The notes under the pieces were generated by a model that saw only the letters and a list, made by a program, of their open reading frames with translations, did no database searches and was not told where the DNA came from. 64,000 nt of DNA from Planctomycetota bacterium (GTDB lineage: Bacteria > Planctomycetota > Planctomycetia > Gemmatales > Gemmataceae), in assembly GCA_016873095.1 (NCBI GenBank), contig VGYC01000009.1, forward strand, positions 1-64,000. Reading direction: 5' to 3'. The translations under genes and the position numbers were made by a program. Positions 26,803 through 47,845 of the stretch are shown in pieces. The first letter of the stretch is position 1. Every line of letters begins with the position of its first letter.

Positions 26803-27942
26803 CTACTCAACGGCGATCTTGACCGTGACCTGGTGATGGATGAGCTTGGCCGCCGCGCCAGTGGACGACGGATCGAGCAAGATTCGGACCTCGACGATGC
26901 GTTGATGCACCTGGGCCATCGGATCGATGTCGCGCACCCGCCCCTGTCCCACCATGTTCGCCTTTTCATAGACCGACCCGCTCAGCTTGCCGGTCAGAGC
27001 GCGACTCTCGATGGTGGCGGCCTGGCCGGGTTTGACCAGCCCGGCGTCGGTCTCGTAGACCTCGGCAACGACGATCATCTTGCTGACGTCGGCCATCTGC
27101 ATGATCGGCTGCTGCCCGCCCACCAGTTCGCCGCGCCGCGCCAGGACCTTGAGGATGCGGCCGTCCGATGGCGCCACTAGCGTTGCTTCACGCACCTTGG
27201 CCTGTGCCAGCGTCACCTTGCTTTCGAGCAGCGGAATGGAGATATCGCGCAGCGAACTGTCTCGGTCTGTCTTGGTGGCGGCTTCCTGGGCCTGGGCGGT
27301 CTCGAGATTCAGTTTCTGCGTGGCCTTGATCTTTGCCAGCTTCTGCTGGGCGCTTGCCAGCTCGGTCTGCGCCGTCGCCACGCCAAGCCGCTGATGATCC
27401 AGCTCCTGCTGCGACACGCTGCTGTTCCTGAGTCGGGCCAGGTCCTCCTGGACAAACTCCAGCTTTTGCTTGAGATAGGCCACTTGCGTCGCCTGCAGCT
27501 GCTCATCGAACGACTCGCGTGCTTGCGCGATGCGTAGCTTGTCGAGCGCCAGCTGTGCGTCGGCTTTCTGATTGATCGAGGCACGCTTTTTCTGGGCATC
27601 GGCCAGCTGCTCCCGGGCCATCGACGATTCCAGCTTGCGGATGTCATGGCTCTCCAGCAGGGCTAGCTCGGCGTTCTTCTTCACGTCGGCGCCCTCCGCG
27701 ACCAGGATGGTCTTAACGACATCGGGAAAGGGCACGCCGAGGTTGAGCACGCCGCCCTTGGGCTCGATGCGGCCCAGCGCGCTGACCAGGGTGCGGTCCT
27801 TGGCGCTTTTTTCCGGGGCGCAGTCGTCGGCGGCACGTGGCAGGAACATGTACACCGCCAGCGCGCCCAGGATCGCGCCGCCGACAACCAGCGCCCCCGC
27901 ATAGGCAAGGCCACGAGGTGTGGACTTCTTGTTGGCTTCCAC
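26803..27942 (-). CDS. DevB/HlyD-like membrane fusion protein
   Basis: A 379-residue periplasmic adaptor. GTG start at 27940-27942 with GGAGGG just upstream. Residues 12-33 form a membrane anchor (LAYAGALVVGGAILGALAVY). Then come the lipoyl half-motif (ALGRIEPKGGVLNLGVPFPD), a long coiled coil (about residues 90-240, many Ala/Gln/Lys) and the second lipoyl half and beta-barrel (TLVAPSDGRILKVLARRGEL; MIVVAEVYETDAGLVKPGQA). This layout matches DevB adaptors of ABC exporters. It is the first gene of the pair with the permease. The exported substrate is unknown. Confidence 0.9.
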   Translation of the reverse strand: MEANKKSTPRGLAYAGALVVGGAILGALAVYMFLPRAADDCAPEKSAKDRTLVSALGRIEPKGGVLNLGVPFPDVVKTILVAEGADVKKNAELALLESHDIRKLESSMAREQLADAQKKRASINQKADAQLALDKLRIAQARESFDEQLQATQVAYLKQKLEFVQEDLARLRNSSVSQQELDHQRLGVATAQTELASAQQKLAKIKATQKLNLETAQAQEAATKTDRDSSLRDISIPLLESKVTLAQAKVREATLVAPSDGRILKVLARRGELVGGQQPIMQMADVSKMIVVAEVYETDAGLVKPGQAATIESRALTGKLSGSVYEKANMVGQGRVRDIDPMAQVHQRIVEVRILLDPSSTGAAAKLIHHQVTVKIAVE

Positions 27943-28166
27943 GATGTCCCTCCAGGCAAGGACTCCCCAGGCAAGGCAACGCCAGGCCGCGATAATTGCA
28001 ACACTTGATCTTACTTGGAAGAACCTGCCGTTCGCAAGCAGTCAACCATTGCGTTCTGGCAAAGGCATGCCGGAGTTGCCGCGGATGCCGGTTGCACCGG
28101 AGATGGCGTCATTTTTTTGATGAGCCCCTTGACGCGGTGGGGTACTTGTGCATATCATTAAGCTTG

Positions 28167-28187
28167 CCCGAGTATCTCGGGATTTTT
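28167..28187 (+). terminator. Terminator-like hairpin upstream of the rRNA promoter
   Basis: CCCGAG-TAT-CTCGGG (28167-28181) followed by ATTTTT. Six-bp perfect stem with a T-run on the plus strand. There is no plus-strand gene just upstream, so it may insulate the rRNA promoter from read-through. Confidence 0.45.
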
Positions 28188-28193
28188 GGATCT

Positions 28194-28221
28194 TTGACAA
28201 TTCGTATGCACCTTTTATAGC
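28194..28221 (+). promoter_or_regulatory. rRNA promoter candidate
   Basis: TTGACA (28194-28199, perfect -35), 16-bp spacer, TATAGC (28216-28221; 4/6). It lies about 280 bp before the mature 16S 5' end, a usual distance for an rRNA leader. Confidence 0.5.
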
Positions 28222-28503
28222 CAATGCGAGGTTGTGGACCCGCCTGTCAGGCGGCGACGCAATCTCGCGACAGCATTTCATGGGCAGCAATTCGGCGCAA
28301 GCTGGTTGCTGGTTTTGAGATAGCTGTCACGATTTTTTGAGTCGTTGCCTTTTCAGGCGATCACAAGCTTTTCAAGCGGTCAGTCGACGTTGACGAGCGT
28401 CGGTGCGCAAGCCCGGCGTGAGCTTTCGTGCTGGCCAAGATTGGTTTTTCAAGCGACAGCCGTCTGCGGCTGAATGCTGACAGCTGTCTGCTGAAAGCTA
28501 ATA

Positions 28504-30044
<1,541 letters not shown>

Positions 30045-30138
30045 AAGGAAGATCTTAGAAGTCCAAGACTTCACGGGTCTTGGATATTCATGTCCCACAC
30101 CACGCATCGGCTGGTGCACGCGAATTGGCTAGATAAAC

Positions 30139-30171
30139 CCCGCCGGGTCGAAAGATCCGGCGGGTTTTTTT
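30139..30171 (+). terminator. Rho-independent terminator after 16S rRNA
   Basis: An 11-bp GC-rich stem (30139-30149 with 30154-30164, one G-T pair) closed by a GAAA tetraloop and followed by seven T. Textbook intrinsic terminator that ends the lone 16S transcript. Confidence 0.92.
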
Positions 30172-30274
30172 GTTCTTGTTCCCCCTGACTTGCCGACATG
30201 GAAATCGGCCAGCGCCGCGCCGCCGGACTCGCCGGCTCGCCTGTTCACCTCGCTCGGTTTTTTCCAGGATTTTC

Positions 30275-30303
30275 TTGCTCTCCCCTTCCCGGCCGTTTAT
30301 AGT
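30275..30303 (+). promoter_or_regulatory. Promoter candidate for the giant repeat protein
   Basis: TATAGT at 30298-30303 (5/6) with a weak TTGCTC at 30275-30280 and 17-bp spacing, about 110 bp before the chosen start codon. Confidence 0.3.
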
Positions 30304-30414
30304 GATCTCTTCAACGGAAACGCAATCATTAGAAGAGATTAAGGCCGCCCCAGCGCCATGTGCCGGCTTCTCTCCTTGGAGTTTCATTCCAACACGCTAC
30401 ATGGGAGTCTTCCG

Positions 30415-40125
<9,711 letters not shown>

Positions 40126-40197
40126 GCTTCGTGGGACAACTGGCTCGCCCGTCCGCGCCAGGCATCGATGGCGCCAGTCACATTCGCGGCGGGCGAA

Positions 40198-41680
40198 TTA
40201 CGCCAGGAGCGCGCGCATGACCTGGCCGCGGTCCATGTCCAAACGTTGCTGGCCGGGCACTTCAAGTCGTGCGGGGTCCAGGCCCATCAGGTGCAGGATC
40301 GTCGCGTGCAGGTCGGTCACATAGTGCCGCTGCTCGACGGCGTGAAAGCCGAGTTCATCGGTAGTGCCGTGGACGATGCCCTTCTTGATGCCGGCGCCGG
40401 CCAGCCAGATCGAAAAGGCGTGGATGTGATGGTCGCGGCCGGTGCGAACCGTGTCGTCGGCCGGCCCACAGGGCGTGCGGATGTCGATGTTCGGCGTGCG
40501 CCCCAAACTCGGTGGCCCAGACGACCAGCGTCCGCTCGAGCATGCCGCGGCGCTTCAGGTCCCTGAGCAGGCCGGCGATGGGGCGGTCCACCTGGGCGCA
40601 CATGCGCGGATGCGTTTCGCGCAGGCTCTCGTGGGCGTCCCAGTCGCCGCTATCGTTCTCCGGATTGCCGCCATGGTAGAGTTGCACAAAGCGCACGCCG
40701 CGCTCGACCAGTCGTCGAGCGAGCAAGCATTGCCGGCCAAACGGGCGCGTGACGGGATCGTCGAGTCCATAGAGCGCATGGGTCCCGGCCGTCTCGCCTG
40801 CCAGATCGACCGCCTCCGGAAGAGCCGATTGCATGCCGAAGGCCGTCTCGTAAGAGCGGATGCGTGCGGCCAGTGCGGGATCATCCGGATACTCCACGGC
40901 CGACAAGCGATTCAATCTCTGAATGAGATCCAGTTCGCGTCGCTGAACCGTGCGCGAGGCGTGCACGCTGTCCGGAAGGTAGGCAAGCGCGCCGTCCGCA
41001 GCGTCTCCGAGCGCCACGCCGTCGTGCTCCGGTCCGAGATACTGCGCCTGATGGCTGCCCGGTCCACCCTGGTGCGACACCGGCGGCATGCCCAGGACGA
41101 CGAAACGCGGCAGATTCTGGTTGAGCGTGCCAAGGCCATAGCTGGCCCAGGAACCGAGGCTCGGCTGCGGCGTCTGCCGCAGCGACCGGCCGGTGTGGAA
41201 CTGGAAGACGGCGGAATGCTCGGCGTCGGTTGTGTACATCGACCGCACCACGGCCAGATCATCGACGCGGCCGCCCACGTGCTCCCACCAGTCACTTACC
41301 AAGACGCCGGCGCTACCGCGCTTGCGGAAGCCGGTCTGCAGCGGCAAGATCCTGGTCTGATAGTTTAGTTGCGGTCCAAAGTCTTGCTCGTGGAGACGAT
41401 CGCTCTCCAGAACGGAACGTGCTGCAATGTCGCCGATGCGCATGCCGCCGTAGCGATTGAGGGCCGGCTTGGGATCAAAGCCCTCGACGTGACTGACGCC
41501 GCCCATCATGAACAGCCAGATGACACTATCCACCCTGGGGACCTGCGTCCGCGGCGGCCGTGCTTCCGCATCGCGAACCTTTTCCTCGGCCAGCATCGTC
41601 CCCAGGACCAGCCCGGTGAAGCCCAGGCCGACATCGCCCAGAAATCGGCGTCGGGAGCCATGGTTGGCGACGGGCCTCAT
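40198..41680 (-). pseudogene. DUF1501 family protein with a single-base frameshift
   Basis: Start ATG 41678-41680 (MRPVANHGSRRRFLGDVGLG) has GAGGTG upstream and a Tat-like SRRRFL signal. The first frame runs through IWLFMMGGVSHVEGFDPKP, WWEHVGGRVDDLAVVRSMYT and LVVWATEFG, then turns into unrelated sequence. The proper continuation (GRTPNIDIRTPCGP, then TGRDHHIHAFSIWLAGAGIK, then LHATILHLMGLDPARL) is in the next frame, ending at 40198. The break is at the GGGG read from 40503-40506; removing one G restores E-F-G-R-T-P, the family consensus. It is otherwise full length (about 493 residues). It follows the DUF1549/DUF1553 gene on the same strand. A base-call error is plausible. Confidence 0.85.
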
Positions 41681-41705
41681 CGAACACCTCATCGTTGGTT
41701 GGACA

Positions 41706-43922
41706 CTACCGGACCGTGACGAAATCATTGTGATTCAGCAGAGCGTGTACCAGGTAGATGCGTGCGCGCCGCGCGGGGTCGCTGGCCCCGGCCGCGCACA
41801 GCAGCCGCGCTTGCTCGCGCAGGAACTCACCGCAGCTTTCCAGTTCGTCGTCCGTGCCCGCCCGTCCCAGGATGAGCAGGAATACGCCGTCAGGTTCTGC
41901 CCGGGAACGTACGACCCCCGAGGCTCTGCCTCGCGACGCTGCACGTTCGGCCGGCAAGGCCTTGGTAGCAATGCGTTCCCAGGCTGAGTCCGGCAACGAG
42001 AGCGCGATGCGTTCGGCATTGCGCCAGGCGAAGGTGCTGTTCATGAGCGCCAGCGCCTGCTGCGGGACGATGCTCTCGGTTCGCCGGTAACACTCATCCA
42101 CGCGCGGCGCGTCGAAGATGTCCAGGAACGCGACGCGATCCACACGCGAGGCCCGCAGGTACAGGCTGCGCCGCAACGAGGATTCGGCCAGCTCGGTCGT
42201 TTCGTCCGGTCCGCCAACGGCCGTGTCGAGCGCGCCGGCCAGGTGCAGGACGCCGTCGCGCACGGCTTCCGCCTCCATGCGCCGCGGAGTGTAACGCCAG
42301 TGCCAGCGATTGTCAGGATCGGCGCGTCGGGCATCGGCCATGTCCCTTGTCGAAGACGACATGCGATAGGTCGCCGAGGTCACGATCAGGCGATGCAGCC
42401 ATTTCAAGCTCCAGCCGCTGGCACGAAAATGGACCGCCAGCCAGTCGAGCAATTCCGGATGGCTCGGCGGCTTGCCGCGGACGCCAAACTCATCGGTAGT
42501 CTCGACCAGCCCGCGCCCGAAATGCCGCTGCCAGACGTGGTTGACAATGACCCGGGCAGTCAATGGATTGTCGTCCGCGACCAGCCAGCGCGCCAGCGCC
42601 AGGCGCCGTCCGCTGCTGGTGCGCTCGCCGTCCTCCGGCAGGTCGATGCGCTTGGGTGGCTCGATGACGCCGAGCGCCTTTGGTACTCCCGGTTCGATGG
42701 TCAGGTGCTTGTTCGGCAAGCGGGGATTGCCGCCCGAGAGGACATATGTCAACTGCGACTCGCCGTCGCGGGCGTGGGCGAGCCGGTGCGCGTCATCGGT
42801 GACGATCTCGTGCGGTTCAAAAAAGGCGCGGAATTGATAGTACTCCCTCTGCGAGATGGTATCGAACTTGTGATCGTGGCAGCGGGCACAGCCCAGTGAC
42901 AGACCAAGAAACGCCCGGCCGGCGTGATCGACAGTATTCGTCAACCAGAGATTGCGGTCCAGCAGGTTGAAGCTCCGGGCCAGGTAGCCGGTGGCGGCGA
43001 GCGCATGCACATCTCCCGGCGAGGCCTCATCGCCCGCCAGCATGTCGATGATGATGCGATCCAGGCCAGCATCGGCGAGGAGCGCGCGGATGAGGTAATC
43101 GCGCCAGCGCCAGATGTGCTCGCTGCCGTAGGTGATCTGTTTCGGTGCCTTGCGGCCATCATGGCTGGAATAGCGCCAGACATCCATACAGTGCCGAGCC
43201 CAGCGTTCCGCGTAGCGCGGGCTGGCGAGCAAACTTTCCACGGCCTTTTCGTAGGCATCCGCGGAACGATCCGCAAGGAAATGGCGATAGTCGTCTGCCG
43301 TGGGCGGCAGGCCGGTGAGGTCGATGGCGACACGGCGGAGAAGCAAGCTGCGCCCGGCTGGCGGATTGTGCCGGGTCAAGCCCGCCCTGGCGCGAGCCCG
43401 GGCAATGAACGCGTCGATCGGGTTGTACACCTCGTCATCGTGGATTGACGGAACCGTCAACGCTCGCGGCGGCTGAAAGGCCCAGTGCTCGGCGGCCGGC
43501 TTGATCTCCGGATCATTGCCGAGCGCACCGTTGTGGACCCACCTGGCAAGCAGGATGGTTTCCTGTCTGGTGAGGGGCGGCGCGCCGCGCGGCATGTCGT
43601 GCTCGGCAACGCGGGACAGAAGGGGACTCTGTTCGATGTTGCGCGGCACGATGGCCGGCCCGCTGTCGCCGCCTTCACGCATGGCAGCGATGCTGTCCAC
43701 CCGCAAGCCGCCGGCGCGCCGCTTAGAGCCGTGGCAGCGCACGCAGCGGCTGGCCAGCAATGGCCGGACTTCGCGGTCGTAGAGCGCGGCACATTGCTCG
43801 GCGGTGAGATTGCGGCCGCCGGGGCGACGCGCTCGCCCGCCGGCATGATACCCAAGCAATGCGATGCCAGCGATCGCCAGTGCGCCAGGCAGCCAGACGC
43901 GCCGGTGGCACAGAGATCTCAT
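41706..43922 (-). CDS. PSCyt1/DUF1549/DUF1553 cytochrome-like protein
   Basis: A 738-residue protein with an N-terminal membrane anchor or signal (VWLPGALAIAGIALLGYHAG). The heme motif C60-VR-C63-H64-G lies in the PSCyt1 domain, followed by MPRGAPPLTRQETILLARWV. DUF1549 (IDLTGLPPTADDYRHFLADR; ERWARHCMDVWRYSSHDG) and a second CxxCH (CARCHDHKFD) follow. DUF1553 is at the C-terminus (LTARVIVNHVWQRHFGRGL; HPELLDWLAVHFRASGW). It is intact and ends 25 bp before the DUF1501 start. It is a divergent paralogue of the 18584 gene; both units have the cytochrome gene first. Confidence 0.93.
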   Translation of the reverse strand: MRSLCHRRVWLPGALAIAGIALLGYHAGGRARRPGGRNLTAEQCAALYDREVRPLLASRCVRCHGSKRRAGGLRVDSIAAMREGGDSGPAIVPRNIEQSPLLSRVAEHDMPRGAPPLTRQETILLARWVHNGALGNDPEIKPAAEHWAFQPPRALTVPSIHDDEVYNPIDAFIARARARAGLTRHNPPAGRSLLLRRVAIDLTGLPPTADDYRHFLADRSADAYEKAVESLLASPRYAERWARHCMDVWRYSSHDGRKAPKQITYGSEHIWRWRDYLIRALLADAGLDRIIIDMLAGDEASPGDVHALAATGYLARSFNLLDRNLWLTNTVDHAGRAFLGLSLGCARCHDHKFDTISQREYYQFRAFFEPHEIVTDDAHRLAHARDGESQLTYVLSGGNPRLPNKHLTIEPGVPKALGVIEPPKRIDLPEDGERTSSGRRLALARWLVADDNPLTARVIVNHVWQRHFGRGLVETTDEFGVRGKPPSHPELLDWLAVHFRASGWSLKWLHRLIVTSATYRMSSSTRDMADARRADPDNRWHWRYTPRRMEAEAVRDGVLHLAGALDTAVGGPDETTELAESSLRRSLYLRASRVDRVAFLDIFDAPRVDECYRRTESIVPQQALALMNSTFAWRNAERIALSLPDSAWERIATKALPAERAASRGRASGVVRSRAEPDGVFLLILGRAGTDDELESCGEFLREQARLLCAAGASDPARRARIYLVHALLNHNDFVTVR

Positions 43923-44104
43923 GATACTTTCCCCATCGGAGAGATGCAGTTAAGCCCGAATGGGATGGACTGTCAACGCAGAGTGGACGAGGTGAGACGG
44001 CGGTGGCTTGACTATTCAGCGTGACCTCGCGCAGTTTCCGCAATTCGCCATACTGGGTAAGTGACGTGTCTTTGCATGCCTTGCGATTGTCTCATGGGTC
44101 GTCA

Positions 44105-45307
44105 TCAGATGACGCCGTTCTTCTTCAGTTCATCGATACGGGCTGCGGGCAAGTCCAGCAGGCGGCCAAGGATCTCGTCGGTGTGCTGGCCGAGGGTCGG
44201 CGGCGCGGCAGCGGGCGGCAGCGTCGTGCCCGAGATGTGGAAAGGTGAACCTGCAAGGTCGATTGCGTTGCCGGCCGGGTCGCGCACACTGATGCGCAGG
44301 CCTCGCGCCGCCGCCTGGGGATGCCCGAAGAGTTGCGCGTAATCCCACACCGGCGCCTGGGGGATCTCGGCTTGCTCCAGCAGTGCTAGCCATGCCGAGC
44401 TTGGTCTTGACCGAAACAACACCTCCAGCACCGGGATCAGGACGTCGCGATGCTGTACGCGCAGCGTGTTGCTGGCGAAGCGTGCATCGCCCGCAAGGTC
44501 GGGTCGCTCGGCCGCCTGGCAAAAGCGGTGCCATTGCCCATCGTTGCCGATGGCCAGGATGATCCAGTCGTCCGCCGTCGCGAATGACTGATACGGCACG
44601 ATTTGCAGGTGGGCGTTCCCCTGCCTGGGCGGGACCTGGCCGCTTGTCAGATAGGCCTGGACGAGGTTGACCTGGGCGGCAACGGCACAATCAAGCAACG
44701 CCAGGTCGATGTGGTAGCCGTGATCCGATTGCTTGCGGGCATGCAGACAGGCGAGGACGGCAATGGCGGCATTCAGGCCAGTCAAGACATCGGCGATGGC
44801 GACACCTACCTTGCAGGGTGGTCCTGCGACTGGCCCGGTGATGTTCATGAACCCGCTGAGTCCCTGGATGGCGAAATCGTAGCCGGGCAGGTCGCCAAGC
44901 GGCCCGGTGCGGCCGAAACCCGAGATCGAGCAGATGATGAGGCGTGGATTGACGCCGTGGAGCGCCTGGGGCGAAAGACCGAGCTTGCTGGCGCTGACAG
45001 CACGAAAATTCTCGAGCAGAATGTCACTTCGTTTCGCCAGGTCATAAAAGATCTCCAGGCCCTCGGCGCACGCGAGATCCAGCGTCATGCCCTTCTTGTT
45101 GCGATTGCAGGACAGGAAGTAGGCGCTCAGGGGGCCGGCGAAGGGCGGTCCCCAGGCACGTGTGTCGTCGCCGGCGCCGGGCCGCTCAACCTTGATGACC
45201 TCAGCCCCCAGGTCGCCGAGCACCTGGCCGCACAGCGGTCCAGCCAGTACGCGCGAAGCGTCCAATACGCGCACGCCGTCCAGCGGCGGATAGGCGTCGA
45301 TGTTCAT
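44105..45307 (-). CDS. CaiB/BaiF family (class III) CoA-transferase
   Basis: A 400-residue enzyme of the formyl-CoA/carnitine-CoA transferase family, which moves CoA between carboxylic acids through an aspartyl-CoA thioester. The N-terminus GVRVLDASRVLAGPLCGQVL and GDLGAEVIKVERPGAGD is the family hallmark; LPGYDFAIQGLSGFMNITGP and ADVLTGLNAAIAVLACLHAR follow. It is full length. The C-terminus has the usual small-domain motif LGQHTDEIL. It is flanked by unrelated genes, so the substrate cannot be inferred. The start ATG 45305-45307 overlaps no gene, since the next plus-strand gene begins at 45336. Confidence 0.93.
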   Translation of the reverse strand: MNIDAYPPLDGVRVLDASRVLAGPLCGQVLGDLGAEVIKVERPGAGDDTRAWGPPFAGPLSAYFLSCNRNKKGMTLDLACAEGLEIFYDLAKRSDILLENFRAVSASKLGLSPQALHGVNPRLIICSISGFGRTGPLGDLPGYDFAIQGLSGFMNITGPVAGPPCKVGVAIADVLTGLNAAIAVLACLHARKQSDHGYHIDLALLDCAVAAQVNLVQAYLTSGQVPPRQGNAHLQIVPYQSFATADDWIILAIGNDGQWHRFCQAAERPDLAGDARFASNTLRVQHRDVLIPVLEVLFRSRPSSAWLALLEQAEIPQAPVWDYAQLFGHPQAAARGLRISVRDPAGNAIDLAGSPFHISGTTLPPAAAPPTLGQHTDEILGRLLDLPAARIDELKKNGVI

Positions 45308-45335
45308 TCGTCATCCTCAGGGAGGCGGGTTGCTC

Positions 45336-45905
45336 ATGATGGATCGCGAGACCAGCCTGCGGCTTTATCAGGAGCTGGCCGACCGCTTCGATAAACTCCG
45401 GGACGCCGGCAAGCGCGACCTGTTTCTCGTGCTGGCGGCCGAGTCGGCGCTGTCGCTGGGCCTGGCCGAGATCGCCGAGCGCATGTTGCAAAAACTTCTG
45501 GCCGCCAGCCCGCACAGTCTCTTGAAGCCATATTCGTCGCTGTCGGAGGCAATGCGCTCGCCGGATGTTCAGTTTTATGTCGAGGATCTGAAAAGGCAAT
45601 TTCCGCCGGAAAAAGCCGAGCGGCTCCTGCAGGAACTGGAGGACAAGGAAGCTGCCGCCGCCGACGTGTACGCGATTCGCGATGACGCGCCCCGGCCAGT
45701 CAGTTCCAGGCCGGCTGTGGCGTTACCCAAGGTCGCGCCGGCCCGATCGCCGGTCTCTCCCTACAGCTATCCGAAGCTGCCCGAACCAGCGGCGACGGAG
45801 AACGAAGATAGCGCGGGCAGCTGGTTCGCGTGGTTGCTCTTCTTTGTGATGGTTGCCGCGGCCATCGCGCTGGCATGGTACGCGTTCGTGGGGCCCAACC
45901 TCTAG
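45336..45905 (+). CDS. C-terminally anchored conserved protein (189 aa)
   Basis: ATG 45336 (MMDRETSLRLYQELADRFDK) has GGAGG 10 bp upstream; the longer frame from 45300 is not needed. The N-terminal 115 residues form a helical domain (ETSLRLYQELADRF, GLAEIAERMLQKLLAASPH, EKAERLLQELEDKEAAAAD). A Pro-rich linker and one C-terminal membrane helix (FAWLLFFVMVAAAIALAWYA) follow, with only five residues after it. It is thus a tail-anchored protein with a cytoplasmic domain. It is divergent from the CoA-transferase gene. The function is not recognised. Confidence 0.75.
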   Translation: MMDRETSLRLYQELADRFDKLRDAGKRDLFLVLAAESALSLGLAEIAERMLQKLLAASPHSLLKPYSSLSEAMRSPDVQFYVEDLKRQFPPEKAERLLQELEDKEAAAADVYAIRDDAPRPVSSRPAVALPKVAPARSPVSPYSYPKLPEPAATENEDSAGSWFAWLLFFVMVAAAIALAWYAFVGPNL

Positions 45906-45931
45906 CCGCAGTCCCGGATTGCCGTTCAGCC

Positions 45932-47845
45932 TCACCGCGCCGGTAGTCCCCACAGGCGCACGGTTCGATCCAGCCCGCCAGAGACGGCGAAGCGACCGTT
46001 GCCGGAGATGGCGACGGAGTTGATCGCATCGGAGTGTCCCTTGAAGGCGTGCAATTGCTTGGCGGTGGCGGTGTCCCAGAGGCGGACGATCTTGTCGTCG
46101 CCGCCGGTGACCAGACGACGGCCGTCAGCGGAAAGGGCCAGCCCGAGCACCGGCCCGATATGCCCCTGGAAGCGGCGCGACTCCTTGCCGGTGGCGACGT
46201 CCCATTGATGGGCGTAACTGTCGCCACAGGAATACAGATGCCGGCTATCGGGAGAGAAAGCAAGCGCGTGCACGGCGTTGTTCTGGCCGTCGATGACGCG
46301 AACCTGACTGCCGTTGACCAGATCGTAGATGCGGATGGAATTGTCCTTGCTGCCGGCCGCGACATGCCTGCCGTCAGGGGCGAAGGCCACGGCGTACACA
46401 AAATCCGTGAAACCATTGAAGGCCTTGATTTCCCTGCCCGAGGTGATGTCCCAGAGATAGAAACGGCGATTGTCGCAGCCGACGAGCAGCTGATTGCCGT
46501 CGCGGGAAACGGCCACGCTGTTGACGTCCTTGGGATGCTTGTAACTTTTGATCTCGGTGCCGGACTTGATGTCCCACAGCCGTGCGACGCCATCCCAGCT
46601 CGCGGAGACGACCTGGCGATTGTTCGGAACGAACGCCACTCCCCAGACCTCGTTGGTGTGGCCTTTCAGGGTCGCCTCGATCTTACCGGTGCCGAGGTTC
46701 CAGACATAGACAGTCTGGTCCTTGCCGCCGGCGGCCACGTGCCTGCCGTCTGCTGACAGGGCCACGCTCTTGATCTCGCCGATTTGCCCTTCCAGCTTTT
46801 TGAGTTCACCGACAGGACCAATCGGTACCTCGGCGGGTGTGCCCTCGAGACGAGCACTGATGAGTTCGATGCGTCGGGCGGCCTTGGTACGGTTCAGTCC
46901 GGTGAGGCCGAGCAGCGATTTCTCGTACCAGAAGCGAGCCCGGACCTGCATGTTCATCTTGGCCGGGTCCTTCTCCTTGGCGGCAAGGTCCCACCAGGCG
47001 TCGGCAAGCGCCAGCTGGTCCTTGAATTCCTGGGGACGGGCCACGTCCTTGGCCGCCGCGGCCTTCAATCCCGCGTTGCTGCCAAGGGCAAGCAGCGGCA
47101 ACGCGCGATCCCATTTGCCCTTGAGCATGCCGAAGTAGCGGCCGAGTTCATAGTTTGCCTCGGCGTCCTTGGGGTCCGCCTTGAGGCGGTCGATGTATGG
47201 TTTCAGGACGGCAAACTTCTCTTGCACTGCTTTGATGTCGTCGTGGCGCTTCTTGATCGCCGACACCAGGGCCAGGCTCTTGGCCTTCTTGGCGGCGTCC
47301 TCGGCCACGTGGGCCAGCTTCAGGGCGATCTCATAATCGTCGGCATCCACGGCATCAGCGATCAGCGGCAGCACCATGTCCACGATCGCCTTGCCCGCTT
47401 CCTTGGATTGGGTGTTGGCAACCGTTTCCGCGAAAGTGACCGCCTTCATTTGCAGAGCATCGATGTCAAATGAGCGGGCCAGCTCTTCCACGGCCCTCAT
47501 GGCCAGTGATGCCTCGCCGGCGCGAGCCGCCAGTTCGCGGGCATACGTGTACAGCACGAAGCGATTGCCCGGTTCGTCCTTGCTATCCTTGCCTTGCTGG
47601 AGCAGGTATTCGGCAAGCTTGATCTGGGCTGCCGGCTCCGTGGCGCCTGCCAGGTCTGCCTTGAAGATCTCAAGAATCAAGGCACGCGCCCTGGCTTGCG
47701 ATTCCTTGGAAGGAACAGGCGGACGTGGCGGCGCGTCCTGGGCAACCGCCGCGGACAAGAACAAGCTGCCCGCGAGGCAGGCAATCGCAAGGAATGCAGT
47801 GACGAGGAATAAGACCGCGGCCATCTTGTATCGGGAGGGATGCAT
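45932..47845 (-). CDS. Secreted WD40 repeat protein
   Basis: A 637-residue exported protein: signal or anchor at residues 8-35 (MAAVLFLVTAFLAIACLAGS, then AVAQ), a helical region of about 300 residues (ALKLAHVAEDAAKKAKSL; ELGRYFGMLKGKWDRALPL) resembling TPR, then seven WD40 repeats (about 345-637), for example KSVALSADGRHVAAGGKDQT and NSVAISGNGRFAVSGGLDRT. Seven blades make one complete propeller, a protein-interaction platform. Likely periplasmic. The family is common in Gemmata-type planctomycetes; the partner is unknown. Confidence 0.9.
   Translation of the reverse strand: MHPSRYKMAAVLFLVTAFLAIACLAGSLFLSAAVAQDAPPRPPVPSKESQARARALILEIFKADLAGATEPAAQIKLAEYLLQQGKDSKDEPGNRFVLYTYARELAARAGEASLAMRAVEELARSFDIDALQMKAVTFAETVANTQSKEAGKAIVDMVLPLIADAVDADDYEIALKLAHVAEDAAKKAKSLALVSAIKKRHDDIKAVQEKFAVLKPYIDRLKADPKDAEANYELGRYFGMLKGKWDRALPLLALGSNAGLKAAAAKDVARPQEFKDQLALADAWWDLAAKEKDPAKMNMQVRARFWYEKSLLGLTGLNRTKAARRIELISARLEGTPAEVPIGPVGELKKLEGQIGEIKSVALSADGRHVAAGGKDQTVYVWNLGTGKIEATLKGHTNEVWGVAFVPNNRQVVSASWDGVARLWDIKSGTEIKSYKHPKDVNSVAVSRDGNQLLVGCDNRRFYLWDITSGREIKAFNGFTDFVYAVAFAPDGRHVAAGSKDNSIRIYDLVNGSQVRVIDGQNNAVHALAFSPDSRHLYSCGDSYAHQWDVATGKESRRFQGHIGPVLGLALSADGRRLVTGGDDKIVRLWDTATAKQLHAFKGHSDAINSVAISGNGRFAVSGGLDRTVRLWGLPAR

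Larger units (their letters stand above)
27943..28503. other. Intergenic region between the DevB gene and the 16S rRNA gene
   Basis: No supported coding gene. It contains two copies of CCAGGCAAGG (27952-27961 and 27967-27976), a hairpin at 28167-28187, the rRNA promoter candidate at 28194-28221 and a T-rich leader (28330-28360). The longest ORFs here have no recognisable features. Confidence 0.7.

Noticed and set aside
30045-30357. tRNA, 23S or 5S rRNA downstream of 16S
   Set aside because: No tRNA cloverleaf or 23S start found; an intrinsic terminator lies at 30139-30171.
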